DNA from: Bacteroidota bacterium
Lineage (GTDB): Bacteria > Bacteroidota > Ignavibacteria > Ignavibacteriales > SURF-24
Length of the DNA: 64,000 nucleotides
Direction: 5' to 3'
Assembly: GCA_030706145.1 (NCBI GenBank)
Contig: JAUZPB010000001.1
Location: 62,001-126,000 of the forward strand
Positions 16,109-25,273 of this stretch are shown in pieces. Below the pieces are notes generated by a model. The model was not told the origin of the DNA. It did no database searches and saw only the letters and a list, made by a program, of their open reading frames with translations. Each line of letters begins with the position of its first letter. Within the stretch, counting starts at the first letter, position 1. Made by a program: the position numbers and the translations under genes.

Positions 16109-17737
16109 ATGTCTCTAAGATTAGAAAAACTAAAGACTTTTCATGGTAGAAAAGGTCCGTTATTATTGATTATAATGGATGGAGTTGGAATCGGCAAGGA
16201 ATCTGACAATAATGCTGTATATCTGGCAAAAAAGCCAGTTTTAGATAAACTTATGTCGTCAGAACTAAAGACTAAGCTAAAAGCACACGGCCCAGCTGTA
16301 GGAATGCCTTCAGAGGATGACATGGGTAACAGTGAAGTTGGGCATAATGCTTTAGGTGCAGGAAGAGTTTTTGCTCAGGGAGCTGCACTTGTTAATATAG
16401 CGATTGAAAGTGGATCACTTTTTAAGTCAAAGACGTGGAAGACTGTACTTGGAATAGGAAAGAGTGGCAAAACAGTACACTTGATTGGTCTTCTTTCAGA
16501 TGGCAATGTGCACTCAAACATAAAGCATCTTTTTGCAATGATACAAAATTGTGCAGATGAAGGTGTTGAACATGTAAGATTGCATATACTTTTAGATGGA
16601 AGAGATGTAGGTGAGAAATCAGCATTGAATTATGTTTATCCAACAGAGGAATTACTGCGCAAGATATCGGAAGAAAAAGGATATGACTATAAAATAGCTT
16701 CTGGCGGCGGAAGAATGAATGTTACTATGGATAGATATAATGCTGACTGGAGTATTGTAAAGCGTGGCTGGGATGCACATGTACTTGGAATCGGAAGAAA
16801 ATTCGCATCAGCAACAGAAGCAGTAACGACATTTTACAATGAAGACCCAAAGATGACAGATCAGTATATGGATTCATTTGTCATTGTAAATAACGATAAA
16901 GAGCCTATAGGAAAGATAGTCGATGGGGATGCCGTAATATTCTATAATTTCCGTGGAGACAGAGCAATTGAGATTTCAAGGGCTTTTGAAGAGAAGAACC
17001 TTGAAATGTTTGACCGACAAAGAGTACCTGATGTATTCTTCTGTGGTATGATGGAATATGACGGGGATCTTCACATTCCAAAGAATTACCTTGTTACTCC
17101 ACCGGAAATAGATTGCACAGTTAGTGAATACCTTTGTTCTGAAAAGGTCCCAAGTTTTGCAATCTCCGAGACACAGAAATTTGGACATGTAACTTATTTT
17201 TGGAATGGCAACCGTTCAGGCTATATAGATGAATCTCTTGAGACATATATAGAGATACCCTCAGATAAAATTACCTTTGATAAAGCCCCGAAGATGAAGG
17301 CATATGAAATTACAGAAGAGGCCATTAAGCTTCTAAAGACTGGTAAATATAAGTTCGGCAGACTAAATTTTGCAAATGGTGATATGGTAGGACATACAGG
17401 TGATATGCAGGCAGCAATAACTGCCATAGAAACCGTTGATGAATGTGTAGGCAAGCTGCTCGAAGTAATAAAAGAACTTGATGGAATTGCACTTGTAACA
17501 GCGGACCATGGGAATGCCGATGAGATGTTTACAGTCAAAGGTGGAGTAAAATCGCCAAAGACATCACACACACTTAATCCTGTACCATTTATTATTTACG
17601 ATCCTAGTTATAAAGGTGAATATAAGATGGCAGAGGTAAAGAATGCAGGTCTATCAAATGTTGCTTCGACAATTCTGAATCTTTTAGGATATAAAAAAGT
17701 CGATGATTATGATGAATCGCTAGTAAACGCAGAATAA
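16109..17737 (+). CDS. gpmI: 2,3-bisphosphoglycerate-independent phosphoglycerate mutase
   Basis: 542 residues, slightly longer than the usual ~510, of the alkaline-phosphatase-fold phosphoglycerate mutase that interconverts 3- and 2-phosphoglycerate in glycolysis. The metal motif LLLIIMDGVGIG, the nucleophile S75 in DMGNSEVGHNALGAGRV, HILLDGRDV, and the C-terminal metal site ALVTADHGNADEM with HTLNPVPFI are all present. GGGAG precedes the ATG by 6 bases. It is a single-gene unit, ended by a strong terminator hairpin. Confidence 0.97.
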   Translation: MSLRLEKLKTFHGRKGPLLLIIMDGVGIGKESDNNAVYLAKKPVLDKLMSSELKTKLKAHGPAVGMPSEDDMGNSEVGHNALGAGRVFAQGAALVNIAIESGSLFKSKTWKTVLGIGKSGKTVHLIGLLSDGNVHSNIKHLFAMIQNCADEGVEHVRLHILLDGRDVGEKSALNYVYPTEELLRKISEEKGYDYKIASGGGRMNVTMDRYNADWSIVKRGWDAHVLGIGRKFASATEAVTTFYNEDPKMTDQYMDSFVIVNNDKEPIGKIVDGDAVIFYNFRGDRAIEISRAFEEKNLEMFDRQRVPDVFFCGMMEYDGDLHIPKNYLVTPPEIDCTVSEYLCSEKVPSFAISETQKFGHVTYFWNGNRSGYIDESLETYIEIPSDKITFDKAPKMKAYEITEEAIKLLKTGKYKFGRLNFANGDMVGHTGDMQAAITAIETVDECVGKLLEVIKELDGIALVTADHGNADEMFTVKGGVKSPKTSHTLNPVPFIIYDPSYKGEYKMAEVKNAGLSNVASTILNLLGYKKVDDYDESLVNAE

Positions 17738-17749
17738 AAAAATATGTTA

Positions 17750-17797
17750 GCCACCATTTCCCAAAAAAAAGTTTGGGATATGGTGGCATTTTGTTTT
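17750..17797 (+). terminator. Intrinsic terminator after gpmI
   Basis: GCCACCATTTCCCAAA (17750-17765) pairs, with one mismatch, with TTTGGGATATGGTGGC (17772-17787), followed by ATTTTGTTTT. Stem of about 16 bp with a 6-base loop; strong candidate. Confidence 0.85.
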
Positions 17798-17900
17798 GTA
17801 GTTTCACTTTCCCCTTGATTTTATCCATTATTTTGTCAATTTTTTCGTTTTAATTCGGTTGATTTTACACTTAGCGCCATCTAACTGGAGTTAGTCAGAA

Positions 17901-18962
17901 ATGTTAAAAAATTTAATTTTCATTATCTCTGCCATAATACTTTTCCAAACGACCAATGCAAAAGCCCAAAGCAACAGCAGTTCGAAGACAGGAGTTGCAA
18001 AATATGCAGGTGAATTTTTAGCAATAGGTGTTGGAGGAAGGGCAAATGGAATGGGTGGTGCTTATGCAGCTGTTGCAAATGATGTAACTGCCGGATACTG
18101 GAATCCTGCGGCATTATCAAGACTTGATTACCCTCAGATAGCGCTTATGTACTCTCAGAACTTTGGTAATCTAGTTAATTACAATTATGCTGCTGTTGGA
18201 ATTCCATATGGCAGTGATATGAGTTTTGGCTTAAGTGTAATACGTCTGAGTGTAGATGGAATACCAGATACAAGAGAGGCACTTGTTGATATACAGGGAA
18301 ACGTAATATATGATATTACAAACCCTTCGGCAAGGCAGATTGATCCTTCAAAAGTAAAGGAGTTCAGCAACACTGACTGGGCGTTTTATTTTACATTTGC
18401 CAAAAGGCATAGTGAAAAATTAAGCTACGGAGCTAACGTAAAAATCATTCGCCGAGATATTGCTGAATATGGAGCAACAGGCATCGGCTTTGATGTCGGA
18501 GCAATGTATAACCCAACAGAGAGGCTCTTTTTAGGCGCAAATATACAGGATATAACCACGACTCTAGTAGCATGGAATACAGGTCAAAACGAACTGATCT
18601 CACCAACGGCAAAACTTGGTGCAGCTTACGCTCTTGACCTACTTGCAGGAAAACTTATGCCTGCGGCCGATATAGATATCCGCTTTGAAAACAGAAGATA
18701 TGCATCTGAATTTCATGTAGGTCCAGTCAGCTTTGATGCACATTTGGGAATGGAGTACAGCTATAAAGATTTATTTGCTGTTCGCATGGGTTATAATGAT
18801 GTTAAGAACTTTACTATAGGAGCAGGCGTAAAGCTTCCCAAGCTCAACATAGACTACTCATATGCCCGTTATGCTGTCAAAGAAAACAGCTTGGGTGATT
18901 CGCACAAGATATCCTTATCACTTACACTCGAAGAAGCTAAATATAAAAGAAAAAGTGAGTAA
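17901..18962 (+). CDS. PorV/PorQ-like outer-membrane barrel protein
   Basis: 353 residues with a signal peptide (MLKNLIFIISAIILFQTTNAKA, cleavage before QSN). The mature N-terminus has the PorV/PorQ (UPF0164) signature: FLAIGVGGRANGMGGAYAAV followed by AGYWNPAAL, then alternating beta strands to the end. PorV-type proteins are shuttle or attachment components of type IX secretion in Bacteroidota, and many paralogues exist in Ignavibacteria. A T9SS cargo protein lies at the far end of the window. GGAG precedes the ATG by 9 bases. The exact partner is unknown. Confidence 0.85.
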   Translation: MLKNLIFIISAIILFQTTNAKAQSNSSSKTGVAKYAGEFLAIGVGGRANGMGGAYAAVANDVTAGYWNPAALSRLDYPQIALMYSQNFGNLVNYNYAAVGIPYGSDMSFGLSVIRLSVDGIPDTREALVDIQGNVIYDITNPSARQIDPSKVKEFSNTDWAFYFTFAKRHSEKLSYGANVKIIRRDIAEYGATGIGFDVGAMYNPTERLFLGANIQDITTTLVAWNTGQNELISPTAKLGAAYALDLLAGKLMPAADIDIRFENRRYASEFHVGPVSFDAHLGMEYSYKDLFAVRMGYNDVKNFTIGAGVKLPKLNIDYSYARYAVKENSLGDSHKISLSLTLEEAKYKRKSE

Positions 18963-19026
18963 TGGACTTTTGAAGGTAAAAGGAGGAAGCAATTTTCAGG
19001 TATGTAGTTCCTTCTGTGGTGAAAAT

Positions 19027-19674
19027 ATGAAGAGTAAGTCAGTAAAACAAATGAGGAGAAACTTGAACTTAAATGGGGTTATACGCAATCTAAAAAGCAA
19101 AGGGATAATGTTTTTTTCTTTTATTATCTTTTCCTTTCTGCTTTCTTCGTGCGCCCATACAAAAGGAAGCAAGCTTTATCCTGAAACAGATTACCCACTT
19201 ACAAGAGATTCCGCCTATTCAGCCTCAACCTCATTATCACTTAGGGTTCCCAAGGGATGGACATCAGCAGAAGACAAAGATTGTAAATGCATTGACTTAT
19301 GGCTTATTCGGGGAGATTTCTCAGCTACAATAAATTTATTCACATTAGAGAATGTATCTGCTGCTCTTGAGCAGCATCCTGAAGAGGACACACTTAAAAC
19401 AGTTCTTGAATTTAGCAAAGGACTAAAAAAAGCGCACTTGAAAGATAAGTTCAAGCAAGTGCAGCAAGACGAATTTTTTGCACTCAACAAAAGGAATTTT
19501 GGTGCATATGAATATGAAGGAGACGAGGGTTTACCTGTAAGAGTAGTTGTTTTCCTATACAAAGGTAAATTTTTTGAATTAGCCGCACTTCCAACTTCGA
19601 GTGTTGGCAAAAGAGCAGTAGAGCCAAAAGAACTTTTCAAGGTACAGCAGTCCATTTTAACTTCTATAAATTAA
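19027..19674 (+). CDS. Putative lipoprotein, unknown function
   Basis: About 215 residues. A hydrophobic stretch MFFSFIIFSFLLSSC with a lipobox-like LLSSC predicts acylation. The start is uncertain: ATG at 19027 or 19051 gives an extended basic N-region; ATG at 19108, with AAAGGGA just upstream, gives a minimal signal lacking basic residues. The frame remains open back into the preceding gene, but that overlap is not coding. The mature part contains SLRVPKGWTSAEDKDCKCIDLW and a C-terminal strand FFELAALPTSS, resembling a small PsbP-like or DUF1795-type alpha/beta domain (weak). It follows the PorV-like gene. Confidence 0.55.
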   Translation: MKSKSVKQMRRNLNLNGVIRNLKSKGIMFFSFIIFSFLLSSCAHTKGSKLYPETDYPLTRDSAYSASTSLSLRVPKGWTSAEDKDCKCIDLWLIRGDFSATINLFTLENVSAALEQHPEEDTLKTVLEFSKGLKKAHLKDKFKQVQQDEFFALNKRNFGAYEYEGDEGLPVRVVVFLYKGKFFELAALPTSSVGKRAVEPKELFKVQQSILTSIN

Positions 19675-19806
19675 ATTACCCTACTTCCCTTTTTTAGTAT
19701 TTCATCAAAAAAAAAGGATAAGTCCAGCTGATTCCAGCACATTTTTTTTAATAAGAGCAACTTTTTCTGATTTGATCCATCTATAAGTAAAACAGCCGGG
19801 AACATT

Positions 19807-20319
19807 TTGGATAAACTCTCAAACAATCTCATCGAGTTCACTCTTGTATACAACAGGCATAAATCCGCACTTTATTATTATATCTATAAGATGCTGAACG
19901 AGAAGATGGTTGCAGAAGATATACTTCAGAATGTTTTCCTCAAGTTCTTTCAAAATATGGAAGCGATTAAAAATAAAGATGCAATTGCAGCATGGATATA
20001 TAGGACCGCAAGAAATGAGATCTATGAACATTTAAGGAAGAAAAGGAGCAGGCCTGAATTTCCGGAAGAAGATTTATCATATATTGATGCAAATGATTAT
20101 CTGGACGGATTGATAGAAAGAAAAGAATTAAAGGCGCTTATAATCTCAGAGCTAAAGACGATGCCACCTGAACAGCGGGAGGTATATCTCTTAAAGGAGT
20201 ATGCAGATTTAAGTTATAGAGAGATCTCAGCTATTTTGGAGATAGAAGAAGAACTTGTAAAGAGCAGGCTTTTTAAGGCCAGAAAGAAACTAATCGAGAG
20301 AATTTCAAAACTAATTTAA
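19807..20319 (+). CDS. ECF-type RNA polymerase sigma factor
   Basis: 170 residues with sigma-70 region 2 (residues ~12-80, including MVAEDILQNVFLKFFQN and IAAWIYRTARNEIYEHLRK) and region 4 (residues ~110-165, PPEQREVYLLKEYADLSYREISAIL...VKSRLFKARKKL). There is no sigma region 3, so it is an extracytoplasmic function sigma factor. Start TTG at 19807 with GGGA 5 bases upstream. The next gene encodes a zinc-finger anti-sigma factor, then a TonB-type protein and a TPR protein; the set probably forms one envelope-signalling operon. Confidence 0.92.
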   Translation: MDKLSNNLIEFTLVYNRHKSALYYYIYKMLNEKMVAEDILQNVFLKFFQNMEAIKNKDAIAAWIYRTARNEIYEHLRKKRSRPEFPEEDLSYIDANDYLDGLIERKELKALIISELKTMPPEQREVYLLKEYADLSYREISAILEIEEELVKSRLFKARKKLIERISKLI

Positions 20320-20406
20320 TATCTCGCCGCTACAAATATTGTTTTGTCACCAAGACAAATATATAGATGGGTGAGAGGAAATAAAGAGAGAGAGAAGGCA
20401 AATTAA

Positions 20407-20886
20407 ATGAACTGTGAATTATACAATGAAATGATGCAGCAATTCCATGATGGTGAATTAGAAAAGGCAAAAGAGCCTTTTATATTTACACATCTTGCAG
20501 AATGTGAGGAGTGCAGAGAATTTTTTAAGTCAATGAGTTTTATCTCATCTTCAATTCAGATGGAAGTCAAGGATTTTCCTCAGAGGATTGATGAAAAAGT
20601 ATTCGGTAAAATAAGAACTATTTCAGATAAGAATAGCCTTCTATTTTCACCAAGAAAAATTCCCACCTTAGTGTCTTGTGCCTTAGGTATAATTATAATC
20701 ATAATGTCTGTATTTATTTTTGATTCAGAAACGGAGTACAAACAGGAGATGCATCTAGCGCTTAAACAGATCAGGTATCAGAATGAAAAAATCAATTTAC
20801 TTATGAATACAATGCCCGAAGTACGTGTCCGGTCTAAATTAAGCGATGCAACAATTATTCAGGGAAACAGGCAGGTAACGCAATGA
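20407..20886 (+). CDS. Membrane-anchored anti-sigma factor with ZAS zinc finger
   Basis: 159 residues. The cytoplasmic N-terminus carries the anti-sigma zinc motif H29xxxC33xxC36 (HLAECEEC). One transmembrane segment follows (residues ~85-105, TLVSCALGIIIIIMSVFIF) and a short outer domain of about 50 residues with a coiled-coil-like helix. It should sequester the ECF sigma encoded 87 bp upstream. Its stop codon overlaps the ATG of the downstream TonB-like gene (ATGA), indicating translational coupling. The outer domain is too short to hold a protease-sensing module of known type. Confidence 0.85.
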   Translation: MNCELYNEMMQQFHDGELEKAKEPFIFTHLAECEECREFFKSMSFISSSIQMEVKDFPQRIDEKVFGKIRTISDKNSLLFSPRKIPTLVSCALGIIIIIMSVFIFDSETEYKQEMHLALKQIRYQNEKINLLMNTMPEVRVRSKLSDATIIQGNRQVTQ

Positions 20887-21773
20887 ACAAGAAGTATTTG
20901 GTACCGCTTGGAATCTTTTTAGGGAGCTTCGTGCTAATCCGTCTTGTAGATTACACTTACGAACAAGTATTCAGGCCAAATGTAATGCTTGACAAACAGT
21001 ACCATGCTATAATTGATGGGGTTTACCTGAATCCCGATCTTGTTGATGAAAAACCGGAGATGGTTATTGATAAGCAAAAATTTCTTTTGGAGCTAGATCA
21101 AATACTTCCACCGAAAGCAATATATTCAAAATTCGGAGGAGGCTATCATGAATTCTGTTTTGAACTAGGCATAAGTAATGCAGGGAAACTAGGATCAATA
21201 AAAATGACAGCAGATTCCGACATTCCCTTATCATCGACCATAGGAGACTATTTAGGAAGCCAAAGATTTGTTCAAACATTAAGTGAAATAAAATATAAAC
21301 CTGCAAAACTAGATGGGAAATATGTAGCAAGTATAATGACAATAACCTTAATAATATCACTTGATCAGAAAGGGAATGTACTTTTCCCATGGTATATGAC
21401 GATACCTTCATCTTCAACAGGACACATTGAGTTTTTTGACAGATCAATTCGCTATAATGAATCAGATATATATAATAATGTCGAAGAGATGCCTGAAATG
21501 ATTGGTGGAATAGATGCCCTTTCACATATGATCACTTATCCTGCACTTGCAAGAAGAGCTGGAATTGAGGGTAAGCTTATAATTGCAGCTGTAATTGATG
21601 AAAAGGGTGATGTAATAGGCTTTCAGATAATAAAAGGATTAGGTGTAGGCATAGAAGAAGAAGCCATTAGTGCATTAAAGAAAACAAAATTCCGTCCAGG
21701 AACCATAAAGGGAAGACCAGTTAAAGTAAAAATAGTATTTCCAATAGTATTTAAACTAGATCATAGTAATTGA
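20883..21773 (+). CDS. TonB-like protein with two tandem TonB C-terminal-type domains
   Basis: 296 residues: a transmembrane segment at residues ~5-24, then about 180 residues, then a canonical TonB C-terminal domain (residues ~208-296; ARRAGIEGKLIIAAVIDEKG, ALKKTKFRPGTIKGRPVKV). The middle region ends in LSEIKYKPAKLDGKYVASIM, which aligns with the end of the canonical domain (LKKTKFRPGTIKGRPVKVKI), so it is probably a degenerate second copy. The usual proline-rich spacer is missing. TonB proteins pass proton-motive energy to outer-membrane receptors. It overlaps the anti-sigma gene by 4 bp, and a TonB-dependent receptor is convergent 1.6 kb away. Confidence 0.8.
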   Translation: MNKKYLVPLGIFLGSFVLIRLVDYTYEQVFRPNVMLDKQYHAIIDGVYLNPDLVDEKPEMVIDKQKFLLELDQILPPKAIYSKFGGGYHEFCFELGISNAGKLGSIKMTADSDIPLSSTIGDYLGSQRFVQTLSEIKYKPAKLDGKYVASIMTITLIISLDQKGNVLFPWYMTIPSSSTGHIEFFDRSIRYNESDIYNNVEEMPEMIGGIDALSHMITYPALARRAGIEGKLIIAAVIDEKGDVIGFQIIKGLGVGIEEEAISALKKTKFRPGTIKGRPVKVKIVFPIVFKLDHSN

Positions 21774-21807
21774 ACTAAATAGCTATCTTTTTTTTGGGAG
21801 TTCATAA

Positions 21808-23220
21808 ATGGAACCGATTACAATGCTTAAAAACAGAAAACAAAATCGTAGACTACAATATGCAGGAATTAGGATTGCAGTAATTATATTTTTTCTCTAT
21901 AGTTCACCATTTGCACAGAACCTTTCTATTTCCGAGAAAGCAGATAAAATGCTTTTAATGGAAAACTATGAAGGTATAGTTACAATGCTTGATTCTGTCA
22001 TACAAAAAGACTCCTCAAATTTTGATGCTCACTATAAAATATCTCTTGCGTATCAGAGCCTATATATTCATGATAAAGCCATAATGCATTTGAACAGGGC
22101 AAAAGCCCTTAGCGATAATAATTCCAAGGTGCTTTCAGCTCTTGGCAGGAGCTATAGCAACATAGGAGCCTATGACAAAGCTGAAGAAGCCTACCTTGAG
22201 GCTTTGAAAACCGACAGTACAAATAAGAATATTTCTTTAAGTCTTGCAAGATTATATGTAGATCAGCAGTACTATTCAAAGGCAGACAAAATTTACAAAC
22301 AGCTTCTTACTTTAGATCAATCAAACAGCTACATATATAAGCAGCTTGGTTTCTGCTCGATGAAACAAAATGATTTTAAGAGTTCAACAGAGTTTTATAA
22401 AAAAGCATATGAGTTTAATAAGACAGACCTAACTACGGTTTTACAGCTATCTATCAATTACATAAAAATGAATCAGCTCGATAGTGCTGAGGCTCTTGTT
22501 GATAAATACCTTACAATTTATCCTGAAGATGCAAGGTTTGAAAGGTTAAAGGGAGATATACTTTTCCGCCATAAAGACTATAAAAATGCGCACAATTATT
22601 TTTCAGATGTTATTTCAAAAGGCGACAGCTCAGCTTACATTTTACAGAAGCTTGGTTTTTGTCTTTATTTTTATGCAATGAATAACGATTCTCTTAATGC
22701 AAATATGAAGCTAGTATATTATATAAGAGCAAGATCAGCCTTTACAGGTGCTGCTGAACAGGATACAGCTAATCCAATTACCTTAATGTACCTTGCAATA
22801 ACAGATAGTAAAACAGGTGAATTTCAGAAGGCCATAGAAACGATGCAGAAAGCAAGAGATTATTCAGTCTCCGATATAGCACCGGACATTTGTGTATATC
22901 TGGGAGATTATTATAAGGAAAGTAAACAGTATGACAAAGCAATTGAATCATATAAAGATGCACTTCACTTTGCCCCTGAACAGATAAAGCTAATATTTAA
23001 TATAGCTGAGATATACCGTTTCAATCTAAAAGATAAAAAGACAGCAAGTGAATATTATGAGCTGTTTTTAAGTCAGGGAAGCAAACTAGTTGAGAACTTT
23101 GAAAGTACACATGAATGCGTGGCTGCAAAATTTATGTTAAAGTCATTTAAGGCAGATCAGGCAAAAGATAAAACACAAACAAAAAAAGATTCGGTATCAA
23201 ACAAAGTTATTTTGCATTGA
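21808..23220 (+). CDS. TPR-repeat protein, secreted or periplasmic
   Basis: 470 residues: an N-terminal signal segment (about residues 22-38, IRIAVIIFFLYSSPFAQ) followed by about ten tetratricopeptide repeats, e.g. VLSALGRSYSNIGAYDKAEE and ICVYLGDYYKESKQYDKAIE. TPRs mediate protein interactions. It is last in the sigma/anti-sigma/TonB operon (34 bp after the TonB-like gene, GGGAG Shine-Dalgarno), so it may be a scaffold or sensor for the same envelope process. The last 20 residues are lysine-rich. Confidence 0.85.
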   Translation: MEPITMLKNRKQNRRLQYAGIRIAVIIFFLYSSPFAQNLSISEKADKMLLMENYEGIVTMLDSVIQKDSSNFDAHYKISLAYQSLYIHDKAIMHLNRAKALSDNNSKVLSALGRSYSNIGAYDKAEEAYLEALKTDSTNKNISLSLARLYVDQQYYSKADKIYKQLLTLDQSNSYIYKQLGFCSMKQNDFKSSTEFYKKAYEFNKTDLTTVLQLSINYIKMNQLDSAEALVDKYLTIYPEDARFERLKGDILFRHKDYKNAHNYFSDVISKGDSSAYILQKLGFCLYFYAMNNDSLNANMKLVYYIRARSAFTGAAEQDTANPITLMYLAITDSKTGEFQKAIETMQKARDYSVSDIAPDICVYLGDYYKESKQYDKAIESYKDALHFAPEQIKLIFNIAEIYRFNLKDKKTASEYYELFLSQGSKLVENFESTHECVAAKFMLKSFKADQAKDKTQTKKDSVSNKVILH

Positions 23221-23261
23221 TTGATTAAAAGCAGCGAAAGTAAAGTAATGAGAAATAAAAA

Positions 23262-23314
23262 AGTCTCCCAGAGAAAGTTCTATTTCTTCTAAGAGGGAGA
23301 CTAATTTTCTTTTT
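23262..23314 (+). terminator. Intrinsic terminator after the TPR gene
   Basis: AGTCTCCC (23262-23269) pairs with GGGAGACT (23295-23302), with additional AGAAA/TTTCT pairing inside, followed by AATTTTCTTTTTT. It separates the plus-strand operon from the convergent receptor gene. Confidence 0.8.
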
Positions 23315-23419
23315 TGTGATGGCTTGATACTTTTCTTCAGAGAAAGCACGCAAAAATCAGTAGAAAACCTCAATTGCACTCTGAACAGTTAGCTTTTTTA
23401 AATGATTACTTTGAGAAAA

Positions 23420-25273
23420 TTATAATGCTGTTCTGAATTTAATTCCACCAATTATCCACCGTCCCGGCATAGGTATACCGCTAAAATCCATATAATATTT
23501 ATTCAAAAGATTAGTTGCTTCAAGAAAGAATTCATAATTGCTTAAACTGTATAAAATTTTTGTATCAACGATAAAATATTCCTGTTGGCTTAGCCTATCT
23601 TCATAGCGGAAGGCCCAATTAGCTTTAATATCAAAAATCAGTGGATGCATGACTTCTGCCGTAAACTGATGTTTAAGATGGTCCATAATATATCTGGACT
23701 GATAGTTTCCAAGTTTTAAGTCAGAATTAAGGTATGTATAACCGAATTTAATTTTCTCAATTGGCAGCTGTAGAATTTCTATTGGGTTTACGGAAAAAGA
23801 AGCTTCCAAACCTGTGGTATTAATCTTTGTTATATTCTCAGCCATCCAGGGTTTATCAGATGAATACCTTATCCAGTCAATAAGGCTACTTCCCTGTCTT
23901 GAAAAAATGTTAAAATTTCCAAAAAATTCATCGGTAGAATAGCTTAGACCAGCTTCCATTGAAAAAGCTTCTTCTGGCCTCAGAAGAGGATTCCCTATTT
24001 GTGCAGGGCTATTATAATAAAGCTCAGTAAAAGTAGGGATACGGAAAGACTTGCCAATAGAAGAAGTAAGATTAAGTCCTTTTACGAGCTGGTATTCAAG
24101 ATCAACTCCCGGCCAATATTTCCATCCAAAGTTATCATAGTTATAAACAAAACCACCTGCCGCAATTTTTAGCCTATCGAAAGGAGTAAAGATTGCAGCA
24201 AGGGAGATACCTCCTTTTTGCCTGTCGTGATTTCCAAGATTTGAGCTCTGAATATCATCATAGCTAAGTTCACCTCCAAAGGAAAGTCTAAGAAATCCAA
24301 GAGAGAATGAACTCTGCAGTTCAATGCCATATGAATTTGTTTTGTGCTCATTTTTATAAAAATATGGTCTTAAATAATCGAGTAAATAATTATCCTTGTT
24401 ATTTCGCAAATAAAGCTTAGGTGAGATGGAAAAATTACCAACTCCAAGATTAAGTACAAAAGAAGAATATAAAGTTTTTAAGCCTTCCCACTGGTTCGGG
24501 TACCTATCGGAATAAAATCCATTTGCCCCAAATTTCTTATCTGTGTAACCAACCGAAAATCCAGCACTTCCCAAATCAAACCTTAAAGATGAATTATAAG
24601 AAGTTGTAATAATGTCAAAGTCAGTATTATGCCTATAACCATTAGAATTTTCTTTTGAAAAAGAGATACTATTTGACAGTTTCCCCAGGCCATATGAAAG
24701 GAAGAGGCCTCCTTTATAGAAACCATTTTCACCTGCAGATGCATTCAAGAGAAGTTCATCGTTTTTAGTTTTTTTTGTAATTATGTTTATAACTCCTGAG
24801 AGTGCATTTGAACCATAAATATTGGATGCTTGTCCCTTTAATACTTCAATTCTTTCAATATCTTCCATATTAATCGGGAGGTTGAGGTTGTTATGTCCTG
24901 TTTGCGGGTCACTAAGCTTTACTCCATCAATTAGTATTAGAGTTTGTTCGAAAGATCCACCGCGGATACTAATATCAGCCTGAACTCCCCCAGGGCCACG
25001 TTTTTTTACATCAATCCCTGAGTAATAACCTAAAATATCCTGGATATTCTCAGCAGGTAGATTTTGTAATTCTTCGGAAGAGATGACAAGAACATTTTTA
25101 ACAGACTCAAGTGTAAGCACAGGAATCTTCTTAGCTGTAACAATTACATCATCTGTAATAATTGTTTCTTCATCGGGTTCCTGAGCCCGGAGAAAATTGG
25201 GGAATAAAGATAAAAGTGAAAAAGAGAAAAAGAGCAACACTAAAGAAGACGATAATCTATAAAATATTTTCAT
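23420..25273 (-). CDS. TonB-dependent outer-membrane receptor, BtuB-like
   Basis: 617 residues. Signal peptide to about residue 30, a TonB-box-like DDVIVTAKK near residue 43, a plug domain (residues ~55-170; LQNLPAENIQDILGYYSGID, IRGGSFEQTLILIDGVKL, GSNALSGVINIIT) and a 22-strand barrel ending in aromatic-rich strands. The length and plug resemble BtuB-type receptors, but the ligand cannot be inferred. I looked for a cobalamin riboswitch upstream and saw none. A TonB-like gene lies convergently nearby. Confidence 0.85.
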   Translation of the reverse strand: MKIFYRLSSSLVLLFFSFSLLSLFPNFLRAQEPDEETIITDDVIVTAKKIPVLTLESVKNVLVISSEELQNLPAENIQDILGYYSGIDVKKRGPGGVQADISIRGGSFEQTLILIDGVKLSDPQTGHNNLNLPINMEDIERIEVLKGQASNIYGSNALSGVINIITKKTKNDELLLNASAGENGFYKGGLFLSYGLGKLSNSISFSKENSNGYRHNTDFDIITTSYNSSLRFDLGSAGFSVGYTDKKFGANGFYSDRYPNQWEGLKTLYSSFVLNLGVGNFSISPKLYLRNNKDNYLLDYLRPYFYKNEHKTNSYGIELQSSFSLGFLRLSFGGELSYDDIQSSNLGNHDRQKGGISLAAIFTPFDRLKIAAGGFVYNYDNFGWKYWPGVDLEYQLVKGLNLTSSIGKSFRIPTFTELYYNSPAQIGNPLLRPEEAFSMEAGLSYSTDEFFGNFNIFSRQGSSLIDWIRYSSDKPWMAENITKINTTGLEASFSVNPIEILQLPIEKIKFGYTYLNSDLKLGNYQSRYIMDHLKHQFTAEVMHPLIFDIKANWAFRYEDRLSQQEYFIVDTKILYSLSNYEFFLEATNLLNKYYMDFSGIPMPGRWIIGGIKFRTAL

